DNA of 64,000 nt from JALORV01 sp963780715 (GTDB lineage: Bacteria > Pseudomonadota > Gammaproteobacteria > Burkholderiales > Burkholderiaceae_F), in contig CAWADK010000002.1 in the NCBI GenBank assembly GCA_963780715.1, forward strand, positions 146,048 through 210,047. Reading direction: 5' to 3'. Position 1 is the first letter of the stretch. The number at the start of each line of letters is the position of its first letter. The position numbers and the translations under genes were made by a program. Positions 54,255-63,496 of this stretch are shown here, in pieces. A model generated the notes under the pieces. That model did no database searches. It was not told the DNA's origin and was given only the letters and a program-made list of their open reading frames with translations.

Positions 54255-54395
54255 TTCCAGGGGAGTAGCCAGAAGGCGCCGGCCCTCACTACCCGGCCCT
54301 TCGATGCGACGTCGTCAATACGGCGGGCACCGGCGCAGTTTTGCCGCCCGGCGTCGCAGCAGTCCGCCACCCGGCGGATTCCAGGTCAGACCGCA
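54255..54395 (+). promoter_or_regulatory. yybP-ykoY (manganese) riboswitch
   Basis: The motif's landmarks occur in order: CCAGGGGAGTAGCC (54257-54270), a variable hairpin, CGTCGTCAATACGGCG near 54310, CGCAGTTTTGCCGCC near 54333, GGCGTCGCAGCAG near 54350 and GTCAGACCGCAAGG near 54385. This is the conserved four-way architecture of the class that binds Mn2+. It lies 60 bases before a TerC-family gene, the classic regulated partner. The spacer 54040-54254 before it holds no recognisable gene. Confidence 0.88.
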
Positions 54396-54457
54396 AGGCA
54401 CCTTCGAAACCCCGTCGCGGGGTGCGCCGGCCGCTGCACCATTCTCGAAAGTGACTG

Positions 54458-55462
54458 ATGCACTCCATTGGGAACCCCCTGATGTGGTCGCTGTTCGCGG
54501 CCTTCGTCGTCGTTGCTCTGCTGGTCGATTTCTTCGCCATGAGCAAGCAGGGCGCACACCGCGTGTCGATCAAGGAGGCGGCCGTCTGGTCGCTGATCTG
54601 GGTCGCCATCTCGCTCGTGTTCCTTGCCGGTCTGTGGTGGTACCTCGATGCCAACGTCTCGCGCGAGGTCGCCAACGCCAAGGGACTCGAGTTCCTGACC
54701 GGCTACCTGATCGAGAAGGCGCTGGCGGTCGACAACGTGTTCGTATTCCTGATGATCTTCACCTACTTCGCCGTGCCGCCGGAGTTCCAGAAGCGGGTGC
54801 TGATGATCGGCATCCTGGGCGCGCTCGTGCTGCGCGCGGTCATGATCCTCGTGGGCGCCTGGCTGATCTCGCAGTTCCACTGGATCCTGTACATCTTCGG
54901 CGCGTTCCTTGTCTTCACAGGGGTGAAGATGTGGTGGGCCGCGGGCCAGGAGCCGGATCTCGAGGCCAACCCGGCGCTGAAGCTGCTGCGCGGCCGCCTG
55001 CGCATCGCGCCGTCGTACGACGGCGAGCGCTTTGTGACGATGATCGGTGGCGTCAGGCACTTCACGCCGCTGTTCGTTGTCATCGTGCTGATCGGCATCG
55101 TCGACGTCATCTTCGCCGTGGACTCGATCCCGGCGATCTTCGCGATCACGACCGACCCGTTCATCGTGCTGACATCCAACGTCTTCGCGATCCTGGGCCT
55201 GCGCGCGATGTACTTCCTGCTCGCCGGCATGCACGAGCGCTTCCACCTGCTCTCGTACGGGCTGGCGATCGTGCTGGTGTTCATCGGAACCAAGATGCTG
55301 CTGATCGATATCTACAAGATCCCGATCACGTGGTCCCTGCTCGTAACGGTCACCGTGCTCGTCGCGACGATGGTCCTGTCGCTGAAAATGCCGCCCAGGG
55401 CCGGACAGGGCGGCGGGGCCTATCCATTTCCCTCAAGGAAACGCGAGGACACGGGTCACTGA
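54458..55462 (+). CDS. TerC family membrane protein (Alx-like, probable manganese exporter)
   Basis: A 334-residue protein with about nine membrane helices. It has the acidic intramembrane motifs LIEKALAVDNVFVFLMIF near residue 84 and IVDVIFAVDSIPAIFAIT near 214, both with Asp residues typical of TerC/Alx. RRGRLRIAPSYDG-like basic loops are cytosolic. TerC proteins controlled by the yybP-ykoY riboswitch export Mn2+, and the riboswitch directly upstream supports that role here. Start ATG 54458; the transcript leader is about 200 bases. Confidence 0.93.
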   Translation: MHSIGNPLMWSLFAAFVVVALLVDFFAMSKQGAHRVSIKEAAVWSLIWVAISLVFLAGLWWYLDANVSREVANAKGLEFLTGYLIEKALAVDNVFVFLMIFTYFAVPPEFQKRVLMIGILGALVLRAVMILVGAWLISQFHWILYIFGAFLVFTGVKMWWAAGQEPDLEANPALKLLRGRLRIAPSYDGERFVTMIGGVRHFTPLFVVIVLIGIVDVIFAVDSIPAIFAITTDPFIVLTSNVFAILGLRAMYFLLAGMHERFHLLSYGLAIVLVFIGTKMLLIDIYKIPITWSLLVTVTVLVATMVLSLKMPPRAGQGGGAYPFPSRKREDTGH

Positions 55463-55567
55463 GTTCTGCGGGCTTGCAAGGCTGCGCGCAGGAGTTCTGC
55501 AGGGTCCGGCGCGCAGCCTGCGGTCGCCTCTTGTCGCCAGCGGCATTAGCGCCGCTCGGTCCCGACG

Positions 55568-56704
55568 TCAGCGCCGCTCGATCCAGTACAGCGCCATGAA
55601 CGCCAGCGCGAGCACCACCAGGCTCGGCAGCACCGCCACGATCAGTGGCGGCCAGGTGTTGAGCAGCCCGATATGCGCGAACAGCTTGTTCAGGCCGTAA
55701 AAGGCGACGCCGATCATCACGCCCGTGAAGATCTTGAAGCTGACGCCGCCGGCGCGCACGTGCAGGTAGGCAAACGGCAAGGCAAGCGCCATCATGACCA
55801 GCACCGCCCACGGGTAGAAGAGCTTGCCCCAGAAGGCGATCTCGTAGCGCTCGGTCTGCTGGCGGTTCTCCGCCAGGTGACGGATGTACTGGATCAGATC
55901 CCAGCCCGCCATGCGCTCGGGCTGCACCAGCAGCACGCCAAAGATGTCCGGCTTCAGTTCGGACCGCCAGAGCAGCGTTGGATGGGTAAGCACTTCCGTC
56001 TTCGCGTCGGCCGGCAGCGACGCTTCAGTGGAAAGCTGGGGCACGCGGGTCTCGACGACGTCGGTCAGCTCCCATCCGGCGCCTGGGACGTAGGTGCCGA
56101 TGTTGCCGCGCAGGATCGAGCGCAGCCGATAGTCGCGATCGAACTCGATGATGCGCCAGTCCTTGGTGCCGACATCGGGCGACACCTGGCGCACGTTGAT
56201 GAAGCGAAACGCGCTGACGCCGCCGGCCGGATCCTTCACGACATCGCGCACCCAGACGCCCGAGCGGAAGTCGCGCACGCTGATCTGGCTGCCCCGCGCC
56301 TTCAGCCGGGTCTGCTGTGCCAGGCGCTCCGATGGAGGCGAAATGACCTCGCCGAGCAGGAACGTCAGGCCGACCATCAGCATCCCGATGCCGAGCAGGT
56401 TCATCAGCAGCCGCCGGGTGCTCATGCCCGACACCCGCATGATCGTGAACTCGGAATTGGCGGCGAGCTTCGACAGCGCGTAAATGGTCCCGATAAGCGC
56501 CGCGATCGGCATCACCTCGTAAGTGCGTGACGGCAGCGTGAAGGCCACGTAGGCCAGCGCGTGCCGCAGCTGGAATCCGCGTTGCCCGATCTCGTCGAGT
56601 TGCGCGACCAAGTCGAAGAACGTGAAGAGCGACAGCAGCGCAAAGAGCACGAACGCGGTCGCCGTCGCAACCTCCTTCCACAGGTAGCGGCGCAGCGTCC
56701 TCAT
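55568..56704 (-). CDS. lptG: LPS export permease LptG
   Basis: A 378-residue inner-membrane permease of the LptB2FG ABC transporter that extracts lipopolysaccharide and passes it to LptC. Six membrane helices flank a periplasmic jellyroll. Diagnostic stretches are TLPSRTYEVMPIAALIGTIYAL near 65 and EFTIMRVSGMSTRRLL near 93, the coupling helix that contacts LptB. The C-terminal helices end in ALAFMALYWIERR. It overlaps lptF by four bases (start ATG 56704 inside the end of lptF). Confidence 0.95.
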   Translation of the reverse strand: MRTLRRYLWKEVATATAFVLFALLSLFTFFDLVAQLDEIGQRGFQLRHALAYVAFTLPSRTYEVMPIAALIGTIYALSKLAANSEFTIMRVSGMSTRRLLMNLLGIGMLMVGLTFLLGEVISPPSERLAQQTRLKARGSQISVRDFRSGVWVRDVVKDPAGGVSAFRFINVRQVSPDVGTKDWRIIEFDRDYRLRSILRGNIGTYVPGAGWELTDVVETRVPQLSTEASLPADAKTEVLTHPTLLWRSELKPDIFGVLLVQPERMAGWDLIQYIRHLAENRQQTERYEIAFWGKLFYPWAVLVMMALALPFAYLHVRAGGVSFKIFTGVMIGVAFYGLNKLFAHIGLLNTWPPLIVAVLPSLVVLALAFMALYWIERR

Positions 56705-57822
56705 GGTGGGGTTGTGCGTGCCTTGCGCCAGTAGGCGGGTGTCAGTTGCCGGGGCCACCACCGCGTCAGGTAGACCCGGCGCGCAAACAGGACCACGACG
56801 ACGAACATGACCACGGCGTGCACGACCCAGACACCGAGTCCGAAGGACACGCGGTCCTGCTGCACCCACGCCTGGATCGTGTTCAGCACATTGAGATAGA
56901 TCGCGAAGGCGAGCACGGCGACGATCAGGTTGAACGAGCGTCCCACGCGCGGGTTGGTGTAGGCGAGCGGGATCGCGAGCAGCGTCACCACCAGCGCCGA
57001 GACAGGAATGCCGATGCGCCACAGGATCTCGGCCTTGGCAAAGGACGTGCGCTCGGCGACGAGGTCGGAGGTTGGCCGGGTCCGCGCACTACGCTCGCCG
57101 ATCGGCCGATCGGGCCGGCTCTCGAGACGGATCGAGTAGCGCTCGAACTCCATCGCCCGGTACTCTGCCGAGCCTGGCGTACCTTCGTAACGCCGGCCCC
57201 GTTCCAGCACGAGGAAGCGGTCGCCGTTCGGCGCGACCTCGATCTGGCCCTGCGCCGCCACGATGACGCCTTCCTTGCCCTGGCCACGCATGCTGACGAA
57301 AATGTTGCGGACCTGGCTGCCTTCGAAGTCCACCGACTCGACGAAGAACACGCGGTCGGCGCCACTGGACTCGATGAAGCGGCCCGGAGCGACCCGACTG
57401 ACATCGTCCCGCCGCATGAAGTTCTGTCGCAGTTCGTCGATCTGCGCGCCTGACCAGGGAGTGACGAAGAGCGAAAGCAGTGCCACGGCGACGATGATCG
57501 GCCACGCGAAGCGCAGCACTGGCCCCACCCACGAGTAAAGGCTCTGGCCGGACGCGAACCACACGACCATCTCGGAGTCGCGGTAGGCGCGTGAAAGCGT
57601 CATCAGCACCGAAACGAACAGCGTCAGCGTCAGCACGACGGGAAGCCATGTCAGGGCCGTGAGCGCCAGCAGCTGGAACACCGCCTGGTTGTCGACCCGG
57701 CCGCCGGCCGCCTGGCCCAAGATCCGCACCAGGCCCACGGAAAACAGGATCGAAAAGAGCACCGTGAAGACTGCGCTGGCGGCGCTGGTGAGCTCTGCAA
57801 CGATGGAGCGGCGGAAGATCAT
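56701..57822 (-). CDS. lptF: LPS export permease LptF
   Basis: A 373-residue partner of LptG. It starts MIFRRSIVAELTSAASAVF. The first helices are followed by LMTLSRAYRDSEMVVWFASG near 75, the LptB coupling helix, and the periplasmic domain with RVFFVESVDFEGSQVRNIFV near 155. It lies divergent from pepA with 161 bases between starts, the usual betaproteobacterial and gammaproteobacterial arrangement. Complete and in frame. Confidence 0.95.
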   Translation of the reverse strand: MIFRRSIVAELTSAASAVFTVLFSILFSVGLVRILGQAAGGRVDNQAVFQLLALTALTWLPVVLTLTLFVSVLMTLSRAYRDSEMVVWFASGQSLYSWVGPVLRFAWPIIVAVALLSLFVTPWSGAQIDELRQNFMRRDDVSRVAPGRFIESSGADRVFFVESVDFEGSQVRNIFVSMRGQGKEGVIVAAQGQIEVAPNGDRFLVLERGRRYEGTPGSAEYRAMEFERYSIRLESRPDRPIGERSARTRPTSDLVAERTSFAKAEILWRIGIPVSALVVTLLAIPLAYTNPRVGRSFNLIVAVLAFAIYLNVLNTIQAWVQQDRVSFGLGVWVVHAVVMFVVVVLFARRVYLTRWWPRQLTPAYWRKARTTPP

Positions 57823-57870
57823 GAGCGCCGGGCGCGAGTCAGTTACCGACTGGCCGCGACCGCGCCGCTA

Positions 57871-57876
57871 TATACT
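57871..57876 (+). promoter_or_regulatory. Putative -10 box for pepA-holC-valS
   Basis: TATACT in a TATATACTG context, about 108 bases before the pepA ATG and between divergent lptF and pepA. The -35 is not clear. Confidence 0.45.
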
Positions 57877-57983
57877 GCCCGGCTCGCGAGAGAGGCTGCG
57901 GCGAACAAATTTCGCAGGGCGGGGGGATGCCTCGCCGGCCCTTCACACGTTGCCATCGCGAGACTTTTCAGAGGGAAACCGCA

Positions 57984-59456
57984 ATGGAATTTAGCACAAC
58001 GACCGCGCACGCCGAGACGGTCAAGGCCGATGCCATCGCCGTGGGCGTGTTCGCGGATGGCGAACTGACGGCGAGTGCACGCGCACTCGACAAGGCCTCG
58101 CGTGGCGCCGTCAAGGCAGCAATCAAGAGTGGCGACATGACCGGCAAGCGCGGCACGCAACTCGCGCTGCGCGGCCTGCCGGGAGTATCGGCGGCCCGTC
58201 TGTTGCTGGTGGGCCTGGGCAGTCGTGATGATTTTTCCGACCGCGCCTTCGCCGAGGCAGTGCGCTCGGTCGTCAAGGCCTTTCCCGGCGTGGCCGAGAT
58301 CGCGGTGGCCGCCACCGAGTGGACCGTCAAGGGCCGCGACTCCGAATGGGCCGCGCGCCAATTTGCGATCGCCGCCCGCGAGGCGGTGTTCCGCAGCGAC
58401 GAGCTCAAGAGCAAGAAGGACGACGTCAATGGTCCGTCCAAGGCATTGCTGATCGTGCCGGCGCGCCATGTAGGCGCCGAGCGCGGGCTGAAGCAGGGCA
58501 CCGCAATTGCGAACGGCATGGCGCTCACGAAGCGCCTTGGCAACCTTCCGCCCAACATCTGCAACCCGACCTTCCTCGCCGAAGAGGCGCGCAAGCTCGC
58601 CAAGCAGTGGAAGCTCGGCGTCGAGGTGCTCGAGACCAAGCAGCTCGAGGCACTGAAGATGGACTCGTTCCTCAACGTCGCGCGCGGTTCTGCTCAGCCG
58701 CCGAGACTGATCGTGCTCAAGCACCAGGGTGGCGGCAAGTCGGCGCCCGTCGTGCTGGTCGGCAAGGGCATCACGTTCGACTCGGGTGGAATTTCGATCA
58801 AGCCCGGCGCGGCGATGGACGAGATGAAGTTCGACATGTGCGGCGCCGCGAGCGTCATCGGCACGATGCGCACGGTGGCCGAACTGAAGCTCAAGCTCAA
58901 TGTGATCGGCGTGGTCGCGGCGTGCGAGAACATGCCGTCAGGCACGGCGACGCGGCCCGGCGACATCGTGACCTCGATGTCCGGCCAGACGATCGAGATC
59001 CTGAACACGGACGCCGAAGGGCGCCTGATCCTGTGCGACGCGCTGACGTACGTCGAGCGCTTCAAGCCCGCGGCGGTGGTCGACGTGGCAACGCTGACAG
59101 GTGCCTGTGTCGTTGCGCTCGGCAACGTGAACTCCGGGTTGTTTGCCAACAACGAAGCACTGGCCGATGAACTGATGAACGCCAGCCGCGGCGCCAGCGA
59201 CGCGGCATGGCGCATGCCGCTCGGCGAGGAGTACCAGGAGCAGTTGAAGACCAACTTCGCCGACATAGCGAACCTGGGCACCCCGGCCAACGCCGGCGCC
59301 ATCACCGCGGCGTGTTTCCTGGCACGGTTCACGAAGGCCTATCCCTGGGCGCATCTGGACATCGCGGGTACGGCCTGGAAGAGCGGCGCCGCGAAGGGCG
59401 CGACGGGGCGCCCGGTGCCGCTGCTGTCGCAGTTCCTGATCCAGCGCGCAGGGTAG
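57984..59456 (+). CDS. pepA: Leucyl aminopeptidase (PepA)
   Basis: A 490-residue M17 metallopeptidase that removes N-terminal residues from peptides; also a DNA-binding architectural protein in E. coli. The catalytic domain has VLVGKGITFDSGGISIKPGA near 258, with Lys and Asp ligands, MKFDMCGAASVIG near 283 and the signature NTDAEGRLIL near 340. All ligands are present. ATG 57984 follows GAGGGAAA. It is followed by holC after 16 bases, so pepA-holC-valS is probably one operon. Confidence 0.97.
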   Translation: MEFSTTTAHAETVKADAIAVGVFADGELTASARALDKASRGAVKAAIKSGDMTGKRGTQLALRGLPGVSAARLLLVGLGSRDDFSDRAFAEAVRSVVKAFPGVAEIAVAATEWTVKGRDSEWAARQFAIAAREAVFRSDELKSKKDDVNGPSKALLIVPARHVGAERGLKQGTAIANGMALTKRLGNLPPNICNPTFLAEEARKLAKQWKLGVEVLETKQLEALKMDSFLNVARGSAQPPRLIVLKHQGGGKSAPVVLVGKGITFDSGGISIKPGAAMDEMKFDMCGAASVIGTMRTVAELKLKLNVIGVVAACENMPSGTATRPGDIVTSMSGQTIEILNTDAEGRLILCDALTYVERFKPAAVVDVATLTGACVVALGNVNSGLFANNEALADELMNASRGASDAAWRMPLGEEYQEQLKTNFADIANLGTPANAGAITAACFLARFTKAYPWAHLDIAGTAWKSGAAKGATGRPVPLLSQFLIQRAG

Positions 59457-59472
59457 GCAGAACCGAGCACGC

Positions 59473-59910
59473 ATGACCCGCATCGACTTTCACTTCAATG
59501 CGGAACATCGCCTGCACTACGCCTGCCGCGTGACCCGCAAGGCACGCGCGGCCGGCAAGCGGCTGGTCGTCCTTGCGCGCGACTCCGATCGCCTGGCCCA
59601 GTTCGACACGGCGCTCTGGACCTTCTCCGCGCTGGACTTCCTGCCGCACGTCTATGTGGACTCCGAGCTTGCCGCCAGTACGCCGGTACTGCTGACGCTG
59701 GATGGTGCCCGCGCGCCGGCGAGCGACGTCCTGCTGACGCTCGACGACGAGACGCCGCCGGACTTCAAAGTGCTCTTTAGTCGCTACGAACGCGTGATCG
59801 AGGTCGTGTCGCGCAACGACGAAGACCGCGCCCGCGCGCGCGTCCGTTTCAAGACTTATCGCGACCACGGTTTCGAGCCGACCACGTTCGAGGTAGCGGG
59901 CCGTGAGTGA
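59473..59910 (+). CDS. holC: DNA polymerase III subunit chi (HolC)
   Basis: A 145-residue clamp-loader accessory that links the replicase to single-strand binding protein. It shows the chi opening TRIDFHFNAEHRLHYACRVT, RKARAAGKRLVVLARDSDR near 24-42, LWTFSALDFLPHV near 54 and VLLTLDDETPPDF near 95. It lies between pepA and valS, as in most proteobacteria. The last codons overlap the GTG of the next small gene by eight bases. Confidence 0.95.
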   Translation: MTRIDFHFNAEHRLHYACRVTRKARAAGKRLVVLARDSDRLAQFDTALWTFSALDFLPHVYVDSELAASTPVLLTLDGARAPASDVLLTLDDETPPDFKVLFSRYERVIEVVSRNDEDRARARVRFKTYRDHGFEPTTFEVAGRE

Positions 59911-60493
59911 AAAGGGCAATCCGCTCGATCGCCTGACGCGTCCGGGCGGCCGGCCCATTTCTGACGACGAATCGATCCCGGTGCTGACAGAGCGGCTGAC
60001 CCTGCCGTCACTCGATCTCGACATCTCGCTACCAAAGCCGCCTCCTCCGGTCGCGGCTCCGTCGCCGCTGCCCCCTCCTCCACCACCACCGCCCCCTCCG
60101 CCGCCACCACCGCCGGCACGGCCCGCCGCTGCCGCAGCGCCGGTGCGGCCGCCCATCCCGGCCGTGGCAGCAAGCGCCGCGCCCGTTGCGCCGGCGTCAC
60201 CGCCGATTCCGACCTACACGCTGTCGGCAAACATCGCGCCCGATGTGGAAGCCGCGTCCGAGGTCGACTGGGAAGCGTTGGAGCAGAGGCTGCGGGAGTC
60301 CGTGTTTCGCGAACTGCAGCCGGCGCTGGCCGACGAGGCCGGCCGCATCCTGCGCGATCGGCTGCAGCCAGCCATCGAGCGCGTCGTGCTCGCCACGACC
60401 GCGGAGTTGCGCAATGCTTTTGAGACTCGACTGCGCGAGACGATCGCACGCGTCGTGTCGGCCGAGCTGCCGCGCGACCGCGGGCGCCGTTAG
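59903..60493 (+). CDS. Proline-rich hypothetical protein between holC and valS
   Basis: A 196-residue protein from GTG 59903. An acidic N-terminus (residues 1-45) leads into a run of about fifteen consecutive prolines near residues 57-71, then an Ala/Pro-rich linker to about 110 and a charged helical C-terminus (WEALEQRLRESVFRELQPAL to VSAELPRDRG). No membrane segment or known catalytic motif. Similar small proteins occur at this locus in Betaproteobacteria. Ribosome stalling at the proline run would need EF-P. It is coupled to holC by overlap. Function unknown. Confidence 0.75.
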   Translation: MSEKGNPLDRLTRPGGRPISDDESIPVLTERLTLPSLDLDISLPKPPPPVAAPSPLPPPPPPPPPPPPPPPARPAAAAAPVRPPIPAVAASAAPVAPASPPIPTYTLSANIAPDVEAASEVDWEALEQRLRESVFRELQPALADEAGRILRDRLQPAIERVVLATTAELRNAFETRLRETIARVVSAELPRDRGRR

Positions 60494-60583
60494 GAGAGCG
60501 CTGGCCGCGCAGGCACGTCATCGTGACGCGCCCGTAAACTTCCAATCTTGAATTTCACACGCCGGCGCTGATCCGGTACCGCA

Positions 60584-63442
60584 ATGAACGACATCGCATC
60601 GCCGGCGGTCGCGCCGTTGGCCAAGAGCTTCGAACCCGGCGCCATCGAGGCACGCTGGTCGCCGGTATGGGAAGCGCGGGGCTACTTCAAGGCCGGACTC
60701 GATCCTGCGCGGCCCGCCTTCTCGATCCAGCTGCCGCCGCCCAACGTCACCGGCCTACTGCACATGGGGCACGGGTTCAACCATACGATCATGGACGCGC
60801 TGACCCGCTTTCATCGCATGGCGGGGTTCAACACGCTGTGGCTGCCGGGCACGGACCACGCCGGAATCGCTACACAGATCGTCGTCGAACGCCAGCTCGA
60901 GGCCAACGGCGTCGACCGCCGCACGATGGGCCGCGAGGCTTTCATCAAGCAGGTGTGGGACTGGAAGGAGTACTCCGGCGGCACGATCCTGAACCAGATG
61001 CGCCGGCTCGGCGACTCGGTCGACTGGGCGCGCACCTACTTCACGATGGACGACGGACTCTCGAAGGTCGTCACCGAGACCTTCGTGCAACTCTACGAGC
61101 AGGGGCTCATCTACCGCGGCAAGCGGCTCGTCAACTGGGACCCGAAGCTGCAGACTGCTGTGTCGGACCTCGAAGTCGAGACCGAGGAAGAAGACGGCAA
61201 GCTGTGGGAGATCCGCTACCCCGCCGTGGACGGTGGCGCCGGTGTCGTCGTAGCGACAACGCGTCCGGAGACGATGCTGGGCGACGTCGCGGTCGCGGTG
61301 CATCCGGAGGACGAGCGCTATGCGTCGCTCGTCGGCAAGCAGCTCGTGCTGCCGCTGACCGGCCGCTCGATTCCTGTCATCGCCGATGCCTATGTCGACC
61401 GCGAGTTCGGCACCGGCTGCGTGAAGATCACGCCGGCGCACGACTTCAACGACTTCGCGATCGGACAGCGCCATGACCTGACGCCGATTCCGATCTTCAC
61501 GCTGGTCGCGACCGTCAACGACAACGCACCCGAGAAGTACCGCGGCCTCGACCGCTATGTCGCGCGCAAGCGCGTGCTGGAAGACCTGCGCGCCGCCGGC
61601 CTGCTCGTGAGCGAGAAGCCGCACAAGATGATGGTGCCGCGCTGCGGCCGCACAGGCGAAGTGGTCGAGCCGACGCTTTCCGAGCAGTGGTACATGGCGA
61701 TGAGCAAGCCCGCACCGGCCGGCACACGGCATCCGGGCCAGTCGATCGCGCAGGTCGCGCTCGACGTCGTCGCGCGCGGCGAGGTGCGCATCTTTCCCGA
61801 GCAGTGGAACACCGTCTACAACCAGTGGCTCGAAAACATCCAGGACTGGTGCATCTCGCGGCAACTGTGGTGGGGCCACCAGATCCCGGCGTGGTACGAC
61901 GGCGAGGGCAATGTGTACGTTGCCCGTTCCGAAGCCGAGGCGCAGGCCAAAGCCGGCGCCGGCAAGCAGCTGACGCGCGATCCCGACGTGCTCGACACCT
62001 GGTACTCGTCGGCGATGGTGCCGTTCTCGACCCTCGGCTGGCCGAACGTCGAGCAGCAGTCGTCCGGCAACGAGCGCGTGGCCTACGATCTCTACCTGCC
62101 GTCGACGGTGCTGGTGACCGGCTACGACATCATCTTCTTCTGGGTCGCCCGCATGGTGATGATGACGACCCACTTCACCGGCCGCGTGCCGTTTCGCGAC
62201 GTCTACATCCACGGCATCGTGCGCGATGCCGAGGGCAAGAAGATGTCGAAGAGCGAAGGCAACACGCTCGATCCGATCGACATCATCGACGGCATCGACC
62301 TCGATGCGCTGGTCAAGAAGAACACGACGGGGCTGCGCAAGACCGAGGACGCACCCAAGGTCGCGTCCAAGGTGCGCAAGCATTTCCCAGAGGGCATCGC
62401 GCCCTATGGCGCCGATGCGCTGCGCTTCACGATGGCAGCCTACGCCACGCTTGGTCGCAACATCAACTTCGACCTCAAGCGCTGCGAGGGTTACCGCAAC
62501 TTTTGCAACAAGCTGTGGAATGCCACGCGCTTCGTGCTGATGAATGTCGAGGGCAAGGACTGCGGACTCGACGAGAAGCTGTCGGTGGAGCTTTCGGCGG
62601 TCGATCGCTGGATCATCGGGGAACTGCAGCGCACCGAGGCGGCGGTGGCCGAGGGCTTTGCGCAGTACCGGCTCGACAACGTCGCCAACGCCATTTACAC
62701 GTTCGTCTGGAACGAGTACTGCGACTGGTACCTCGAACTCGCCAAGGTACAGCTGGCCGCAGGCAACGAAGCGCAGCAGCTCGGCACGCGGCGCACGCTG
62801 GTGCGGGTGCTCGAGGTCGCGCTCCGTCTGGCGCACCCGATCATTCCGTTCATTACCGAGGAGCTGTGGCAGCCCGTGTCAGTGCTGGCGGGCAAGCGCG
62901 CAGCCAGCGTGGAATCTTCGGTGATGATCCAGCCCTACCCGCGCGTGGAGCCGGGGAAGATCGACGCCGCCGCAGACCAGACCGTCGCGCTGCTCAAGCG
63001 CATGGTCGATGCACTGCGCAACCTGCGCAGCGAGATGAACCTCTCGCCCGCGCAGAGGGTTCCGCTGCTGGCCTCGGGCGACGCCGGCGTGCTCGCCGCC
63101 GCCGCGCCGTACCTGCAGGCGCTGGCCCGGCTGTCCGAAGTGCAGATCGTGGCTGATGTGGACAAAGTGGCACAGGTCGCGGCCGCACCAATCAAGGTCG
63201 TCGACGACTACCGGCTGCTGCTGAAGATCGAGGTCGATATCGCCGCCGAGCGCGAGCGCCTCGCCAAGGAGATCGCGCGGCTGGAAAACGAGATCCGCAA
63301 AGCCGAGAGCAAGCTCGGTAACGCGAGTTTCGTCGAACGCGCGCCGGCAGCCGTCGTCGCGCAGGAAAAGGATCGGCTGGCAGGGTTCGGCACGACGCTG
63401 AGCCAGGTCCGCAAGCAGTACGAGCGTCTGCCGGCCGCCTAG
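60584..63442 (+). CDS. valS: Valyl-tRNA synthetase (ValS)
   Basis: Charges tRNA-Val. It has 952 residues (E. coli 951). The HIGH motif is in PPPNVTGLLHMGHGFNHTI near residue 48, the editing domain has TTRPETMLGDVAVAVHPEDE near 225, and KMSKS is in GKKMSKSEGNTLDP near 554. The anticodon-binding helical domain and the C-terminal coiled coil (about 885-950, RERLAKEIARLENEIRKAES) are complete. It starts 90 bases after the proline-rich gene and ends the pepA-holC-valS run. Confidence 0.98.
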   Translation: MNDIASPAVAPLAKSFEPGAIEARWSPVWEARGYFKAGLDPARPAFSIQLPPPNVTGLLHMGHGFNHTIMDALTRFHRMAGFNTLWLPGTDHAGIATQIVVERQLEANGVDRRTMGREAFIKQVWDWKEYSGGTILNQMRRLGDSVDWARTYFTMDDGLSKVVTETFVQLYEQGLIYRGKRLVNWDPKLQTAVSDLEVETEEEDGKLWEIRYPAVDGGAGVVVATTRPETMLGDVAVAVHPEDERYASLVGKQLVLPLTGRSIPVIADAYVDREFGTGCVKITPAHDFNDFAIGQRHDLTPIPIFTLVATVNDNAPEKYRGLDRYVARKRVLEDLRAAGLLVSEKPHKMMVPRCGRTGEVVEPTLSEQWYMAMSKPAPAGTRHPGQSIAQVALDVVARGEVRIFPEQWNTVYNQWLENIQDWCISRQLWWGHQIPAWYDGEGNVYVARSEAEAQAKAGAGKQLTRDPDVLDTWYSSAMVPFSTLGWPNVEQQSSGNERVAYDLYLPSTVLVTGYDIIFFWVARMVMMTTHFTGRVPFRDVYIHGIVRDAEGKKMSKSEGNTLDPIDIIDGIDLDALVKKNTTGLRKTEDAPKVASKVRKHFPEGIAPYGADALRFTMAAYATLGRNINFDLKRCEGYRNFCNKLWNATRFVLMNVEGKDCGLDEKLSVELSAVDRWIIGELQRTEAAVAEGFAQYRLDNVANAIYTFVWNEYCDWYLELAKVQLAAGNEAQQLGTRRTLVRVLEVALRLAHPIIPFITEELWQPVSVLAGKRAASVESSVMIQPYPRVEPGKIDAAADQTVALLKRMVDALRNLRSEMNLSPAQRVPLLASGDAGVLAAAAPYLQALARLSEVQIVADVDKVAQVAAAPIKVVDDYRLLLKIEVDIAAERERLAKEIARLENEIRKAESKLGNASFVERAPAAVVAQEKDRLAGFGTTLSQVRKQYERLPAA

Positions 63443-63496
63443 GACCTGCGCGCCGTTGGCGGCAGGACCGTCGGCAACACACCGCGTGCCTTGCCG

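Noticed and set aside
55590..57022. Extended minus-strand frame upstream of LptG
   Set aside because: The extra N-terminal 106 codons overlap lptF in another frame; the ATG at 56704 gives the standard LptG start.
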